Positions 1 to 8,521 of a stretch of 64,000 nt of DNA are shown here, piece by piece; position 1 is the first letter of the stretch, and the number at the start of each line of letters is the position of its first letter. The position numbers were made by a program, and so were the translations under genes. The stretch is from the NCBI RefSeq assembly GCF_000013345.1, contig NC_007777.1:3968001-4032000 (forward strand), read 5' to 3'. Under the pieces are notes generated by a model. It was not told where the DNA came from, searched no databases, and saw only the letters and a list, made by a program, of their open reading frames with translations. Source of the DNA: Frankia casuarinae. Its GTDB lineage: Bacteria > Actinomycetota > Actinomycetes > Frankiales > Frankiaceae.

Positions 1-131
1 TTCTTGGCTATAGTCACCACCGGTCGGACTCAATGCGTCGAGGCGGCGCCGCCAACGCCGCGAAGACACCCGGCCCTGGATTTCCGCCGAACACTCCGGG
101 GATGCCAGCGGATCCCGGCACACCCACCCCT
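1..131 (+). CDS. cas8c: Cas8c (Csd1), extreme C-terminus, partial
   Basis: The frame that starts at base 3 is open to a TGA at 129-131. It begins LGYSHHR, which resembles the LGYYHQR ending typical of Csd1/Cas8c large subunits, and continues as a Gly/Pro-rich tail. The position directly upstream of cas7 fits the type I-C order cas5-cas8c-cas7-cas4-cas1-cas2. Only about 43 residues are visible, so the call rests on one short motif plus gene order. The roughly 90 bases between this stop and cas7 hold no other credible gene. Confidence 0.5.
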
Positions 132-224
132 TGATCAATATGCTGTCCTACCTGGCGTACTACAGCAGATTCCTGAAGCCCACTACCGCCGTCATTTCAC
201 CAACTGCCCCCAGGAGTGCAATTC

Positions 225-1112
225 ATGGCCTTCAACCTTGATCCCGAGAAGAAGCACGACATGGTGCTGCTGTTCGACGTCACCGACGGCAACCCCAACG
301 GTGACCCGGACAACGGAAACCGGCCCCGCACCGACGACGAAACCGGCCATGGCCTGGTCACCGACGTCGCGATCAAGAGGAAGGTCCGCGACACCATCGG
401 CCTGGCCGCCGAAGCCGAAGGCCTCGACCTGACCCGCTACCAGATCTTCGTCGAAGCCGGCCACGCGCTGAACACCCGACTGGAAGAGTCCTACCTCGTC
501 AAGGGACTCGAACTCGGCAAGAAGATCGACGATGCGAAAGCCGCGAAGGCCCGGGAATGGCTCGCCAACCGGTACGTCGACATCCGCCTGTTCGGCGCGG
601 TCCTGTCCACCGGCAAGACCCAGTCGCTGGGGCAGATCCGCGGACCGATCCAGGTCGGCATGGCCCGGTCCCTCGACCCGGTCCTGCCCGTCGACCATGC
701 GATCACCCGGGTCACCCAGACCACCCAGGCCGACATCGACAAGGGCGAACGCACCGAGATGGGCGGCAAGTGGACCGTCCCCTACGGCCTGTACCGGGCA
801 GAGATCCACTACTCGGCGCCCCGAGGCCGCCAGACCGGTGTCAGCGCCGCCGACCTCGACCTGTTCCTGTGCACCCTGGTCAACATGTTCGACCACGACC
901 GGTCCGCGACCCGCGGCGAGATGGCCACCCGTGGCCTGTACGTGTTCAGCCACCACAACGCCTTCGGCGTCGCACCGGCCCACACCCTCTCCGCCCGCAT
1001 CACCGCCCGGAAGATCTCCGCGGGTGAACCGCGCAGCTTCGGCGATTACAAGATCGACGTCGATGACGCCGACCTGCCCGACGACGTGGCCCTCACCCGC
1101 GTGCTGGGATGA
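225..1112 (+). CDS. cas7: Type I-C Cascade backbone protein Cas7 (Csd2)
   Basis: A 295-residue protein with the Cas7/Csd2 signature near its N terminus (LLFDVTDGNPNGDPDNGNRP), a glycine-rich middle segment and the late FSHHNAFG stretch. Cas7 subunits polymerise along the crRNA to form the Cascade backbone. The ATG at 225 is preferred over an in-frame GTG at 216 because an AGGAG lies about 8 bases upstream of the ATG. Its stop overlaps the cas4 start (ATGA), so the genes are translationally coupled. Length and order match type I-C. Confidence 0.95.
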   Translation: MAFNLDPEKKHDMVLLFDVTDGNPNGDPDNGNRPRTDDETGHGLVTDVAIKRKVRDTIGLAAEAEGLDLTRYQIFVEAGHALNTRLEESYLVKGLELGKKIDDAKAAKAREWLANRYVDIRLFGAVLSTGKTQSLGQIRGPIQVGMARSLDPVLPVDHAITRVTQTTQADIDKGERTEMGGKWTVPYGLYRAEIHYSAPRGRQTGVSAADLDLFLCTLVNMFDHDRSATRGEMATRGLYVFSHHNAFGVAPAHTLSARITARKISAGEPRSFGDYKIDVDDADLPDDVALTRVLG

Positions 1113-1774
1113 ACCCCTCTGACTGGTGGCCCGGCGGGGACGCCCACGCCGGACGGCTTCCCATCTCCGCCCTGGAACACCACGCCTACTGCCCCCGCCA
1201 GGCCGCACTGATCCACCTCGACAACGTCTTCGCCGACAACATCGAGACGATGCGCGGCAACGTCGCCCACGCTCACGTCCACGAACCGTCCCCCGCCGTC
1301 CCCACCCCCCAGGGAAACCGGATCCGGCAGGTCACCGGCCTGCAGGTCTGGAGCGACCGGCTGGGCCTGTACGGGGTATGCGACGTCGTCGAGATCAGCT
1401 CGACCAGCGCAATCCCGATCGAGCACAAGGTTGGCCCCTACGTCCCCGGCGGGCCGGCCGATCTCCAGGCCGGCGCCCAGGCGTTGTGTCTGCGAGACAT
1501 GCTCACGCTCGACGTCCCCTACGCCGAAGTGTTTTCCCACACCGACCGTCGGCGCCACCGCGTCGACCTCACCGACACACTCGCCACCCGAATCATCACC
1601 GCAGCCGAGCGGATGCGAGACATCCTCACCACCGCGGCCCTCCCCGAGGCCGTCGCCGACCGCCGCTGCCGACGATGCTCCCTACACCACGACTGCCTCC
1701 CCGAGCTGGCCAACGCCGCGGCGGGCACCCACGACCTGTTCACCCCACGACCCGCAGGACACTGGCATGGCTGA
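1109..1774 (+). CDS. cas4: CRISPR adaptation exonuclease Cas4
   Basis: A 221-residue RecB-family nuclease that trims prespacers and helps select the PAM. CPRQAAL near residue 30 provides the first iron-sulfur cysteine, IEHK near residue 106 is the catalytic E-x-K motif, and CRRCSLHHDC near residue 185 supplies the remaining cluster cysteines. The start overlaps the cas7 stop and the end overlaps the cas1 start. Residues and length are those of an intact Cas4. Confidence 0.93.
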   Translation: MNPSDWWPGGDAHAGRLPISALEHHAYCPRQAALIHLDNVFADNIETMRGNVAHAHVHEPSPAVPTPQGNRIRQVTGLQVWSDRLGLYGVCDVVEISSTSAIPIEHKVGPYVPGGPADLQAGAQALCLRDMLTLDVPYAEVFSHTDRRRHRVDLTDTLATRIITAAERMRDILTTAALPEAVADRRCRRCSLHHDCLPELANAAAGTHDLFTPRPAGHWHG

Positions 1775-2801
1775 GCTCCTCAACACCCTCTACGCCACAA
1801 CACCCGGAACCAGCCTGCACCTCGACGGCGACGCCGTACGCATCTGGCATCCCGACAACGACAAAGGCCGCCGCCTTCTCCCCCTCGTCCGCGTCGATCA
1901 CATCGTCGTCTTCGGCGGCGTCACCATCACCGACGATCTCCTACAACGCTGCGCCACCGACCGCCGCTCCGTCACCTGGCTCACCGGCAACGGCCGCTTC
2001 CGCGCCCGCGTCGAAGGACCCACCGGCGGCAACCCCCACCTACGCATCGCCCAACACGATCACTTCCGCGACGACGAACGACGCCTCACTCTCGCCATGT
2101 CATACATAGCCGGGAAACTCCAGAACAGCCGCCAACTCCTCCTCCGCGCCGCCCGCGACGCCACCGGCACCCGCCAAACCGCACTCCGCGACACCGCCGC
2201 CCACCTCGCCGACGCCCTCCCCACCCTGCGTGACACCACCAACGTCGCCGAGGCCATGGGCGTCGAAGGACAGGCAGCCCGCCGCTACATCGCCACATGG
2301 CCGCACCTGCTCACCCCGCACGCGACCGTCACCGCCCCCGCCGGACGCACCAGCCGACCCGCCACCGACCCGGTCAACGCCGCCCTGTCCTTCGGCTACG
2401 GCATCCTGCGCATCGCCGTCCACGGCGCCCTCGACCACGTCGGCCTCGACCCCCACATCGGCTACCTCCACGGCATCCGCCCCGGCAAACCCGCCCTCGC
2501 CCTCGACCTCATGGAAGAATTCCGCGCCCTGCTCGTCGACCGCCTCGTCTTCACCGCCTTCAACCAGCGCCAGCTCACCGATGCCGACTTCGAACACCAC
2601 CCCGGCGGCTCCTGCCAGCTCACCGAGTCCGGCCGGAAAAACTACCTCACCCTGTGGAGCCAGGCACGCGCCCGAACCTGGCCCCACACCCTCCTCACCC
2701 ACGACACCCCCGCCGCCACCCTTCCCCTGCTCCAGGCCAGGATCCTCGCCCGACACCTCCGCGGCGACATCCCCCGGTACATCCCCTGGAGCCCTACCTG
2801 A
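1767..2801 (+). CDS. cas1: CRISPR integrase Cas1 (type I-C)
   Basis: A 344-residue Cas1, the metal-dependent integrase that inserts spacers together with Cas2. The ATG at 1767 lies 8 bases inside the end of cas4. Visible landmarks are GVEGQAARRY (first catalytic Glu), HIGYLHG (catalytic His) and LDLMEEFR (second catalytic Glu). The downstream NQRQLTDADF segment is typical of subtype I-C. It appears full length and intact. The stop overlaps the cas2 start (TGATG). Confidence 0.95.
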   Translation: MAELLNTLYATTPGTSLHLDGDAVRIWHPDNDKGRRLLPLVRVDHIVVFGGVTITDDLLQRCATDRRSVTWLTGNGRFRARVEGPTGGNPHLRIAQHDHFRDDERRLTLAMSYIAGKLQNSRQLLLRAARDATGTRQTALRDTAAHLADALPTLRDTTNVAEAMGVEGQAARRYIATWPHLLTPHATVTAPAGRTSRPATDPVNAALSFGYGILRIAVHGALDHVGLDPHIGYLHGIRPGKPALALDLMEEFRALLVDRLVFTAFNQRQLTDADFEHHPGGSCQLTESGRKNYLTLWSQARARTWPHTLLTHDTPAATLPLLQARILARHLRGDIPRYIPWSPT

Positions 2802-3091
2802 TGGACCTCCTCGTCACCTACGACGTAGACACCACCACCCCCGACGGCAACCGCCGCCTCCGTAAAGTCGCGAAAATCTGCGAAGGCCATGGCATCCGCG
2901 TGCAGAAATCCGTCTTCGAAATCGTCTGCACCGAACCCCAGCGCGTTCTCCTCGAACACAAAATCAGTCAGGTCATCGACGAGACCCTCGACAGCATCCG
3001 GATCTACCAGATGCCCCAGCACACCCTCGACAACGTCCACCACCTCGGCGCAGGCGTCCAACCCGTCCACCGCGCCGACCACATCATCTGA
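2801..3091 (+). CDS. cas2: CRISPR adaptation protein Cas2
   Basis: A 96-residue Cas2. It begins MDLLVTYDVDT, the usual first strand ending in the conserved Asp, followed by a GNRRLRKVAKICEGHG helix and the QKSVFEI strand. Cas2 dimers bridge two Cas1 dimers during spacer insertion. It is the last cas gene before the array and is coupled to cas1 by a one-base overlap. Length is normal. Confidence 0.95.
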   Translation: MDLLVTYDVDTTTPDGNRRLRKVAKICEGHGIRVQKSVFEIVCTEPQRVLLEHKISQVIDETLDSIRIYQMPQHTLDNVHHLGAGVQPVHRADHII

Positions 3092-3224
3092 CCGCCTCGG
3101 AACCCCAAGCACCTCCCCGACACCAGGCACCTCCCTAAGCCAGAAAGCACACAAAACGGTCAGAGACCCGGCCATAACAGTGACACTGGATCTTCTTCTA
3201 CGAAGAACTCCCTGCTCAGACAGG
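3092..3224 (+). promoter_or_regulatory. CRISPR leader region
   Basis: A 133-bp non-coding stretch between the cas2 stop and the first repeat, more A/T-rich than its surroundings (for example AGAAAGCACACAAAACGG and TCTTCTTCTACGAAG). Its position next to cas2 marks the end of the array where new spacers enter and where array transcription should start. GCACCTCCC occurs twice in its first half. No specific promoter or IHF-type site can be named. Confidence 0.65.
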
Positions 3225-4714
3225 GCAGCGCCGGGCGTCCGCGCCCGGCGAGGTTCCCAACCTCGAAGCCGTCCTCGGCGGCCTCGGCGCACTGGCCGCA
3301 GCGCCGGGCGTCCGCGCCCGGCGAGGTTCCCAACTGCAACACGGACAGGTTGGTGATCTGGTCGACGGAAGCAGCGCCGGGCGTCCGCGCCCGGCGAGGT
3401 TCCCAACAACACCGGCGGGACCATCCCAAAAAGTGATCACTTGCAGCGCCGGGCGTCCGCGCCCGGCGAGGTTCCCAACTACTGGCTGCGGAACGTCGCC
3501 CCAGCCGATCTGGGGCAGCGCCGGGCGTCCGCGCCCGGCGAGGTTCCCAACAACGAGAGGACGTTATGACCAGCCGTATAGATCAGCAGCGCCGGGCGTC
3601 CGCGCCCGGCGAGGTTCCCAACGCCCTGGAAGTCGACGAGATCGACGCTGCCGCGGCGCAGCGCCGGGCGTCCGCGCCCGGCGAGGTTCCCAACCTGGTC
3701 GCCTACGTGGTGCCCGCCGAGGGGGAGAGGCAGCGCCGGGCGTCCGCGCCCGGCGAGGTTCCCAACACCGGTTCGTTGACGAAATGCAGCCCGAATACGT
3801 CGCAGCGCCGGGCGTCCGCGCCCGGTGAGGTTCCCAACTGCACCGTTGACACATCCCCACTATTCGACACGGTCGAAGCAGCGCCGGGCGTCCGCGCCCG
3901 GCGAGGTTCCCAACGTCAACATCGCCGACGGATGGGCGCCGTCCTCGAACGCAGCGCCGGGCGTCCGCGCCCGGCGAGGTTCCCAACGAGGTGTACACCA
4001 CCTCAGACACTCTCGATGTCGTCGCAGCGCCGGGCGTCCGCGCCCGGCGAGGTTCCCAACTCCGCGAGGAGGTCGGCGAGGGTGGTCAGGCCATCGGCGC
4101 AGCGCCGGGCGTCCGCGCCCGGCGAGGTTCCCAACGCCATCCTGCTGTACGGCGTCGCGACGAAGATCGAGCAGCGCCGGGCGTCCGCGCCCGGCGAGGT
4201 TCCCAACACCAGCTCCTCGGCGCCGGGGATGTCCGCTGGGAGCAGCGCCGGGCGTCCGCGCCCGGCGAGGTTCCCAACGACAGCTCCGAGATCGGCCCGC
4301 TCGGGGACCGGCCGGGCAGCGCCGGGCGTCCGCGCCCGGCGAGGTTCCCAACCCGATCTGCTGGTCGACATCGCCCCCGAGGGGGAGCAGCGCCGGGCGT
4401 CCGCGCCCGGCGAGGTTCCCAACACCTCGTGGCAGCAGGTCCAGGACTACGTCGAGCAGCAGCGCCGGGCGTCCGCGCCCGGCGAGGTTCCCAACCGCTC
4501 GACAGGTCGATCTCGTACAGGGCGCCGTCCAGCAGCGCCGGGCGTCCGCGCCCGGCGAGGTTCCCAACGATGGCGCACCGGCGCAGCTCGGCGTTGCGCT
4601 CGGCGAGCAGCGCCGGGCGTCCGCGCCCGGCGAGGTTCCCAACTACTCCGGCACCGAGACCGCCGCGAACATCACAGGCAGCGCCGGGCGTCCGCGCCCG
4701 GCGAGGTTCCCAAC
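3225..4714 (+). CRISPR. CRISPR array 1: 21 repeats of 37 bp, 20 spacers
   Basis: Repeats start at 3225, 3298, 3371, 3443, 3515, 3586, 3658, 3730, 3802, 3878, 3951, 4024, 4099, 4171, 4242, 4316, 4387, 4459, 4532, 4607 and 4678. Each begins GCAGCGCCGGGCGTCC and ends GAGGTTCCCAAC. The repeat folds into a perfect 9-bp stem (CGCCGGGCG/CGCCCGGCG) with a TCCG loop, leaving an 11-base 3' tag AGGTTCCCAAC. Spacers are 34-39 bp. The only repeat change seen is C to T at 3826 in repeat 9, which turns a stem pair into G-T. The last repeat abuts an integrase relic, not a degenerate terminal repeat, so the old end of the array may have been cut away. Confidence 0.98.
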
Positions 4715-4745
4715 CCCGTGGTGGCGGCATCTGCCGCGATCGCGG

Positions 4746-4850
4746 CGGCGGGCCGTCGGGGGTCCATTTCCCACCGAGGACGATGCGCAGAAGGCGCTGA
4801 TGGCCTCGTTAGCGGAGCTTCACGGCGGCGACTGGCTGGAAGAGGCCTGA
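4746..4850 (+). pseudogene. Relic of a phage-type integrase N-terminal segment
   Basis: The reading frame ending at 4848-4850 gives VGGPFPTEDDAQKAL followed by MASLAELHGGDWLEEA. It parallels residues 48-77 of the intact integrase encoded at 5504-7042 (TGGPFETETEAEVAL, then TGSLAELHGG). No start codon or remainder exists: the upstream sequence is CRISPR repeat and a tRNA fragment follows directly. It looks like debris from an earlier related integrative element at this site. Confidence 0.6.
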
Positions 4851-4878
4851 CTCGAACCCACGACCGACGGATTATGAG
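4851..4878 (-). other. tRNA-Met 3'-end fragment (att-type direct repeat)
   Basis: Read on the minus strand, this is CTCATAA followed by the 3' anticodon stem, variable region and T arm of a tRNA (GTGGGTTCGAG). CAT is the methionine anticodon. The 5' half of the tRNA is missing and the acceptor strand does not follow, so this is not a functional tRNA. The same 28 bases occur at 7403-7430 and 47790-47817, and 24 of them at 50342-50365. This pattern is expected of att sites of tRNA-targeting integrases. Confidence 0.75.
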
Positions 4879-5503
4879 ATCATCGGCAGCCTGTTCGCCG
4901 GTCTCCATGGACGTCCGCCGGTCCTGATCACAGGTACACCCGGTCGCCCCGCCGCTTCTTGATGATCGACGCCACAATATGGACAATACATCCTTTGAAG
5001 CCATAATCGCACCGATCTGGTCGCGCAACGGTGCAGGTCGACCGGCGTACACCAGATCGTCGATCATAGCCAAAGAGGCATAAGTTATTCGCCAGCTAGG
5101 AAACTCAGGCTAGTCCAGAACATCCGCCGCGGCTACGACGAACTCGACGTCGAGGCCGATTCTCACCCGATACTGTCGCCCGTTCTCACCGAGCTCGCCC
5201 GCGCCATCTGACCGCCCGGCCGGCCAGAGCCTCGCACGCCCTACCCCTCACAACGCAACAGCCTTGTGTCGAGGCCATGCCAGGGTGACGCGCTCGATGT
5301 CAATGTGGATGCCTGCGCCTGCGACGATGTCTCTGCCGAGGGCCGCGACGATGCCGTCTGCGATGGCACCAGCCCGGACCGTCGGTGCGCATGAATCGTA
5401 TGCCCCGCCCCGTCCCACCAGCCGCGTCCGATGAACTTGGGCGCAGCTGCCCGTCATCCTCGGCCGCGGTAGCCCCCGGGACAGGCTGCCCGGATGGTGT
5501 CCA
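4879..5503. other. Intergenic region with gene debris
   Basis: Between the tRNA fragment and the integrase there is no complete gene. It contains a locally AT-rich patch (about 4955-5100) and the short relic at 5110-5211. Minus-strand frames near 5250-5550 lack a recognisable family. Identical sequence is present in the second copy (47818-48442). Confidence 0.5.
5110..5211 (+). pseudogene. C-terminal gene relic, probably transposase
   Basis: A frame without a start gives LVQNIRRGYDELDVEADSHP and ends SPVLTELARAI before TGA at 5209-5211. The NIRRGYDEL...ELARAI pattern recalls C-termini of actinomycete DDE transposases, but only 33 residues remain, so the family is uncertain. The copy lies at 48049-48150. 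Confidence 0.35.
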
Positions 5504-7042
5504 GTGAGGGGATCGGTGTTCAAACGGTGCGGCTGCCGCGATCCCCAGACAGGCAAGGATTACGGCGCCCGGTGTCCGAAACTGCCCCGGTCGGACCACG
5601 GTTCCTGGTTGTACATACACGACGTCCCACCCGGTCCCAATGGGCGGCGGCGGCGCACCACCGGCGGACCGTTCGAGACCGAGACGGAGGCCGAGGTCGC
5701 GTTGACCGGTTCCCTGGCCGAACTCCATGGCGGTGGGCGGCCCGACGACACCGGGCTCACCGTCGCCCGCTACCTCGACGACTGGCTCGATGGAAAGGCG
5801 AGTCTCGCCGCGTCCACCCGCCGCTCGTATGAGGAGCACGTCCGCCTCTATCTCAAACCCGGCCTGGGACACCTCAGACTCGCTGACCTGCGCGACCACC
5901 ACATCGAACAGCTCTACGCCGCCATGCGGCTCATCGGCCGGGATCTGCACGGCAGGAAACGCTCACCCCTGCTCGTCCGCCTCCTCGAAGTCCGCAAAGA
6001 CGACCCCAACCACCGCCGGCCCCTCAGCGCCTCCCGGCTACGCCGGGTGCACGCCACCACCATGAGCGCGCTCAACAGCGCCGTGAAACGTAAGAAACTT
6101 GGCGTCAATCCGGCCGAACACGTCGAACTACCCAAGGCCCGCAAGCCCCGACCGCTCGTCTGGACCGCACCGCGGATCGCCGCCTGGGAACGCACCGGTA
6201 AACGGCCCTCCCCCGTCATGGTCTGGACCCCGCAGCAGGCCGGTGCCTTCCTCGACTTCACCGTCGCCGACCGCCTTTACCCACTGTGGCATCTCATCGC
6301 CCACCGCGCCCTACGTCGCGGTGAAGCCGTCGCCCTCGGCTGGACCGAAATCGACATCGACGACGACAGTATCTACATCCTCGACAACCTCCCCGGATCC
6401 GTTTCCGGCGCCGACGACAACCTCGACCTGGACGGCGACGAATACACCGAACCCAAAAGCGACGCCGGCTACCGTACTGTCAGCCTGGACCCGGCTACAA
6501 AAAACGTCCTCACCACCTGGCAGGCGCGCCAAGACGAGGAACGCGCCGCTTACGGTAAGGCCTGGGTCGACAGCGGACGGATGTTCACTCATCCCGATGG
6601 CAGCAGGCTCACCCCCAACGGCGTCTCGCAACGCTTCGAACGGCTCATCACCCGATTCGCCACCATCCGCCATGAGCACGCCGAACACAGCTGGACCGTC
6701 GACCAGCTCGCCGCCCGGCATTTCATGCCCGAAGACGCCATTCAGACCGCGCTCGCCTTCGGCCCCCTGCCCCCGATCCGACTGCACGACCTGAGGCACA
6801 CCGCCGCCAGCCTCACCTACCGGGCCACCAAGGACCTCAAGGTCGTCTCCGAACTCCTCGGACACTCCTCCGTCCACTTCACCGGCGACGTCTACACCTC
6901 GGTCTTCGCCGACGCGGATCGCGCCGCGGCCAAAGCCGCCGCCGACATCGTCCCCCGCCGACACCCACCCGGCCAGGTGGAACCCGACAGCTTGGACGAC
7001 CCCACACCACCCCCCGCCAACGGACCTGGCCTCGACCTGTAG
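5504..7042 (+). CDS. Tyrosine site-specific recombinase (integrase), copy 1
   Basis: A 512-residue phage-type integrase starting at GTG. The N terminus has a Cys-rich patch (CGCRDPQTGKDYGARC) seen in some actinomycete integrases. A SAM-like core-binding domain lies at about residues 85-200. The catalytic domain has RALRRGEAVALGW (Arg I), HDLRHTAAS (His/Arg), LLGHSS and DVYTSVF (nucleophile Tyr). All catalytic residues are present, so it should be active. Flanking tRNA-Met 3' fragments suggest tRNA-Met as its target. The translation is identical to the copy at 48443-49981. Confidence 0.93.
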   Translation: MRGSVFKRCGCRDPQTGKDYGARCPKLPRSDHGSWLYIHDVPPGPNGRRRRTTGGPFETETEAEVALTGSLAELHGGGRPDDTGLTVARYLDDWLDGKASLAASTRRSYEEHVRLYLKPGLGHLRLADLRDHHIEQLYAAMRLIGRDLHGRKRSPLLVRLLEVRKDDPNHRRPLSASRLRRVHATTMSALNSAVKRKKLGVNPAEHVELPKARKPRPLVWTAPRIAAWERTGKRPSPVMVWTPQQAGAFLDFTVADRLYPLWHLIAHRALRRGEAVALGWTEIDIDDDSIYILDNLPGSVSGADDNLDLDGDEYTEPKSDAGYRTVSLDPATKNVLTTWQARQDEERAAYGKAWVDSGRMFTHPDGSRLTPNGVSQRFERLITRFATIRHEHAEHSWTVDQLAARHFMPEDAIQTALAFGPLPPIRLHDLRHTAASLTYRATKDLKVVSELLGHSSVHFTGDVYTSVFADADRAAAKAAADIVPRRHPPGQVEPDSLDDPTPPPANGPGLDL

Positions 7043-7758
7043 GACACCCCGGGTCAGGTTCGCAGCAAACTCCGGTCGCACCGACCGCATCGGCTCTTGA
7101 TCCACCAGCAGCGCGGGAGGCCACACCAACCGCGCACGGTCAAGATCGGTCAAACAGCCGGTAGACCAGGCCATCCCCACGACCGCGGCGGGGCCGCCGA
7201 GGGCCACCAAGAGCTCGTCCGCATCGACCGGCACCGAGGCACCCTCACCAGCCACGGCCACTCTCCGCAACCAGCGGAGGAGGCTCGGAAAATGGTTGCG
7301 GTCGCAACGTCACCAGCACGTCACCACCAGGGCCCGTTGTTGATCTCCACGGCCACCTGGCCGCTGCAAAAGGCCAGGTCAGGAGGGGTGGGGCGGGTGG
7401 GGCTCGAACCCACGACCGACGGATTATGAGGACTATCCGGCTATGCGGTGTGCTGAGCTGCATCGACGCACGTCACGCGCGACCGTGAACGTCGAATACT
7501 CCTCTGTACAGAGATCCGTCTGGTTGCAATCCTGTCGAGGAGATCACACCACCCAGCGGTGGTCACAGACCGGCGCGGCCGTGGCCGGTCCGGGGCACGG
7601 CCCTGCCGCGGAGGGGCGCCCCGACGGCGGCTGCGGCTTCGACGCGGTCGCGTTGCCTTGCGATGCGCATCCACGCGAGCCCAGGATCTACGCTGGGATC
7701 GGATGGTCGCGTCCCACCGACGTCTTGGACGCGTGACGACTCATCCGCCCGGGAGGCG
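7043..7758. other. Intergenic region, end of duplicated block and island junction
   Basis: 7043-7426 belongs to the duplicated block. It includes 7374-7430, where the minus strand carries the tRNA T arm plus a CCGCCCC acceptor strand. 7427-7758 is unique. I see no convincing gene: open frames on both strands have no recognisable domains. Read leftward from 7470, the D arm and 5' acceptor of a tRNA are absent. Confidence 0.5.
7403..7430 (-). other. tRNA-Met 3'-end fragment with acceptor strand (att site)
   Basis: The same 28-base sequence as at 4851-4878. Here it is followed on the minus strand by the rest of a T stem and an acceptor 3' strand CCGCCCC plus A, so the full 3' third of a tRNA is present. 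The sequence upstream of the anticodon loop does not pair to make an anticodon stem, so the tRNA is not intact. It probably marks one end of an integrated element. Confidence 0.7.
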
Positions 7759-8394
7759 ATGGTGACGACGGCCTTGCCAGAGGACAGCTGGCTGCGCGAC
7801 CTGCGCCCGCAGCCCGCGCGCGTGACGGCAGCCGAGTACGAGGCGCTGTCGGAGGAGATCGCCCGGTCGATCGAGATCGTCGACGGTTACATCATCTTCT
7901 GTGAGGCTCCCGCCCCGGACCACCAGACCGCGGGACGGCGGCTCGCCAACCTGCTGGAGCGGCACGCCCGGAACGCCGTGAAGTCAGGCCGGTACGGCTG
8001 CCTGACGGTCAACAACGACGTCGACCTGCGGCTCCGCGACATCCCCCTGCTCAACCGCCGGCCCGACGTCATCCTTTACCGCTGCCTCGATCGTGACCGC
8101 GGCGAACGGCTCCGCGCCGAACACGCCCTGCTCGTCATCGAGATCGTCTCGCCCGGCTCAGAGACCCAGGACACCACCGACAAGCTCGGCGAATACGCCC
8201 GCGCCGGCATCCAGCACTACTGGATCATCCGACTCGACAACGACGGCGTCACCAGCATCGAACGCTACGCCCTCGACCGCGCCAGCATGCTCTACAAACA
8301 CCTCGGCACCCTCATGAAAGACGAGGCCGGCGGACCACCGGAAATCACCAACCCCATCCCGATCACCATCACCTGGGATGACCTGGCTTTCTGA
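7759..8394 (+). CDS. Uma2-family (DUF820) PD-(D/E)XK nuclease-like protein
   Basis: A 211-residue protein of the Uma2/DUF820 family, abundant in actinomycetes and cyanobacteria, with a restriction-endonuclease-like fold and unknown role. Visible core: VDGYI, RRPDVILYR (Asp), LLVIEIVSPGSE (E-x-V motif) and the DKLGEYARAGIQHYWI helix and strand. The ATG at 7759 follows a GGGAGG ribosome site. An upstream in-frame ATG at 7663 would add 32 uncharacteristic residues. It is the first intact gene inside the region bracketed by the long repeats. Confidence 0.8.
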   Translation: MVTTALPEDSWLRDLRPQPARVTAAEYEALSEEIARSIEIVDGYIIFCEAPAPDHQTAGRRLANLLERHARNAVKSGRYGCLTVNNDVDLRLRDIPLLNRRPDVILYRCLDRDRGERLRAEHALLVIEIVSPGSETQDTTDKLGEYARAGIQHYWIIRLDNDGVTSIERYALDRASMLYKHLGTLMKDEAGGPPEITNPIPITITWDDLAF

Positions 8395-8521
8395 GCGTCC
8401 CGACAGGTCGACAGGACCAATTTTGGCCCTCCCAGTCATTTGTTACAAGCCGTGCGAGACGATCTTGGCACGGTTGGATGTCGCGGATCAGCGTGGCGCC
8501 ATCGCTTCACTCGTCCCGGGG

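Larger units (their letters stand above)
4607..7426 (+). repeat. Long direct repeat, copy 1 (array tail to integrase to tRNA fragment)
   Basis: This 2,820-bp block recurs at 47546-50365 with a constant offset of 42,939 bp. It holds the last two CRISPR repeats and the spacer between them, the integrase relic, a tRNA-Met fragment, a small gene relic, the 512-residue integrase (translations identical) and a second tRNA fragment. Only isolated base changes are visible, such as G/A near 7077 in the integrase 3' flank. Identity stops within the tRNA anticodon-loop sequence at the right. On the left it stops at a CRISPR repeat. Confidence 0.95.

Noticed and set aside
4-432. A 142-codon frame at the window start
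   Set aside because: It overlaps cas7 out of frame. The cas8c C-terminal frame and the cas7 ribosome site explain the region better.
3433-4927. Long open frames across the CRISPR array encoding repeated QRRASAPGEVPN or similar on both strands
   Set aside because: The repeat has no stop in several frames, so these frames are by-products of the array; the spacers break any consistent protein.
5248-5556. A minus-strand 102-codon frame upstream of the integrase
   Set aside because: No recognisable domain; it overlaps the integrase start region and its presence in both copies only reflects the duplication.
7391-7470. A possible complete tRNA-Met on the minus strand
   Set aside because: The T arm and acceptor 3' strand are good, but the bases 5' of the CAT loop cannot pair to form the anticodon stem and no D arm or 5' acceptor exists.
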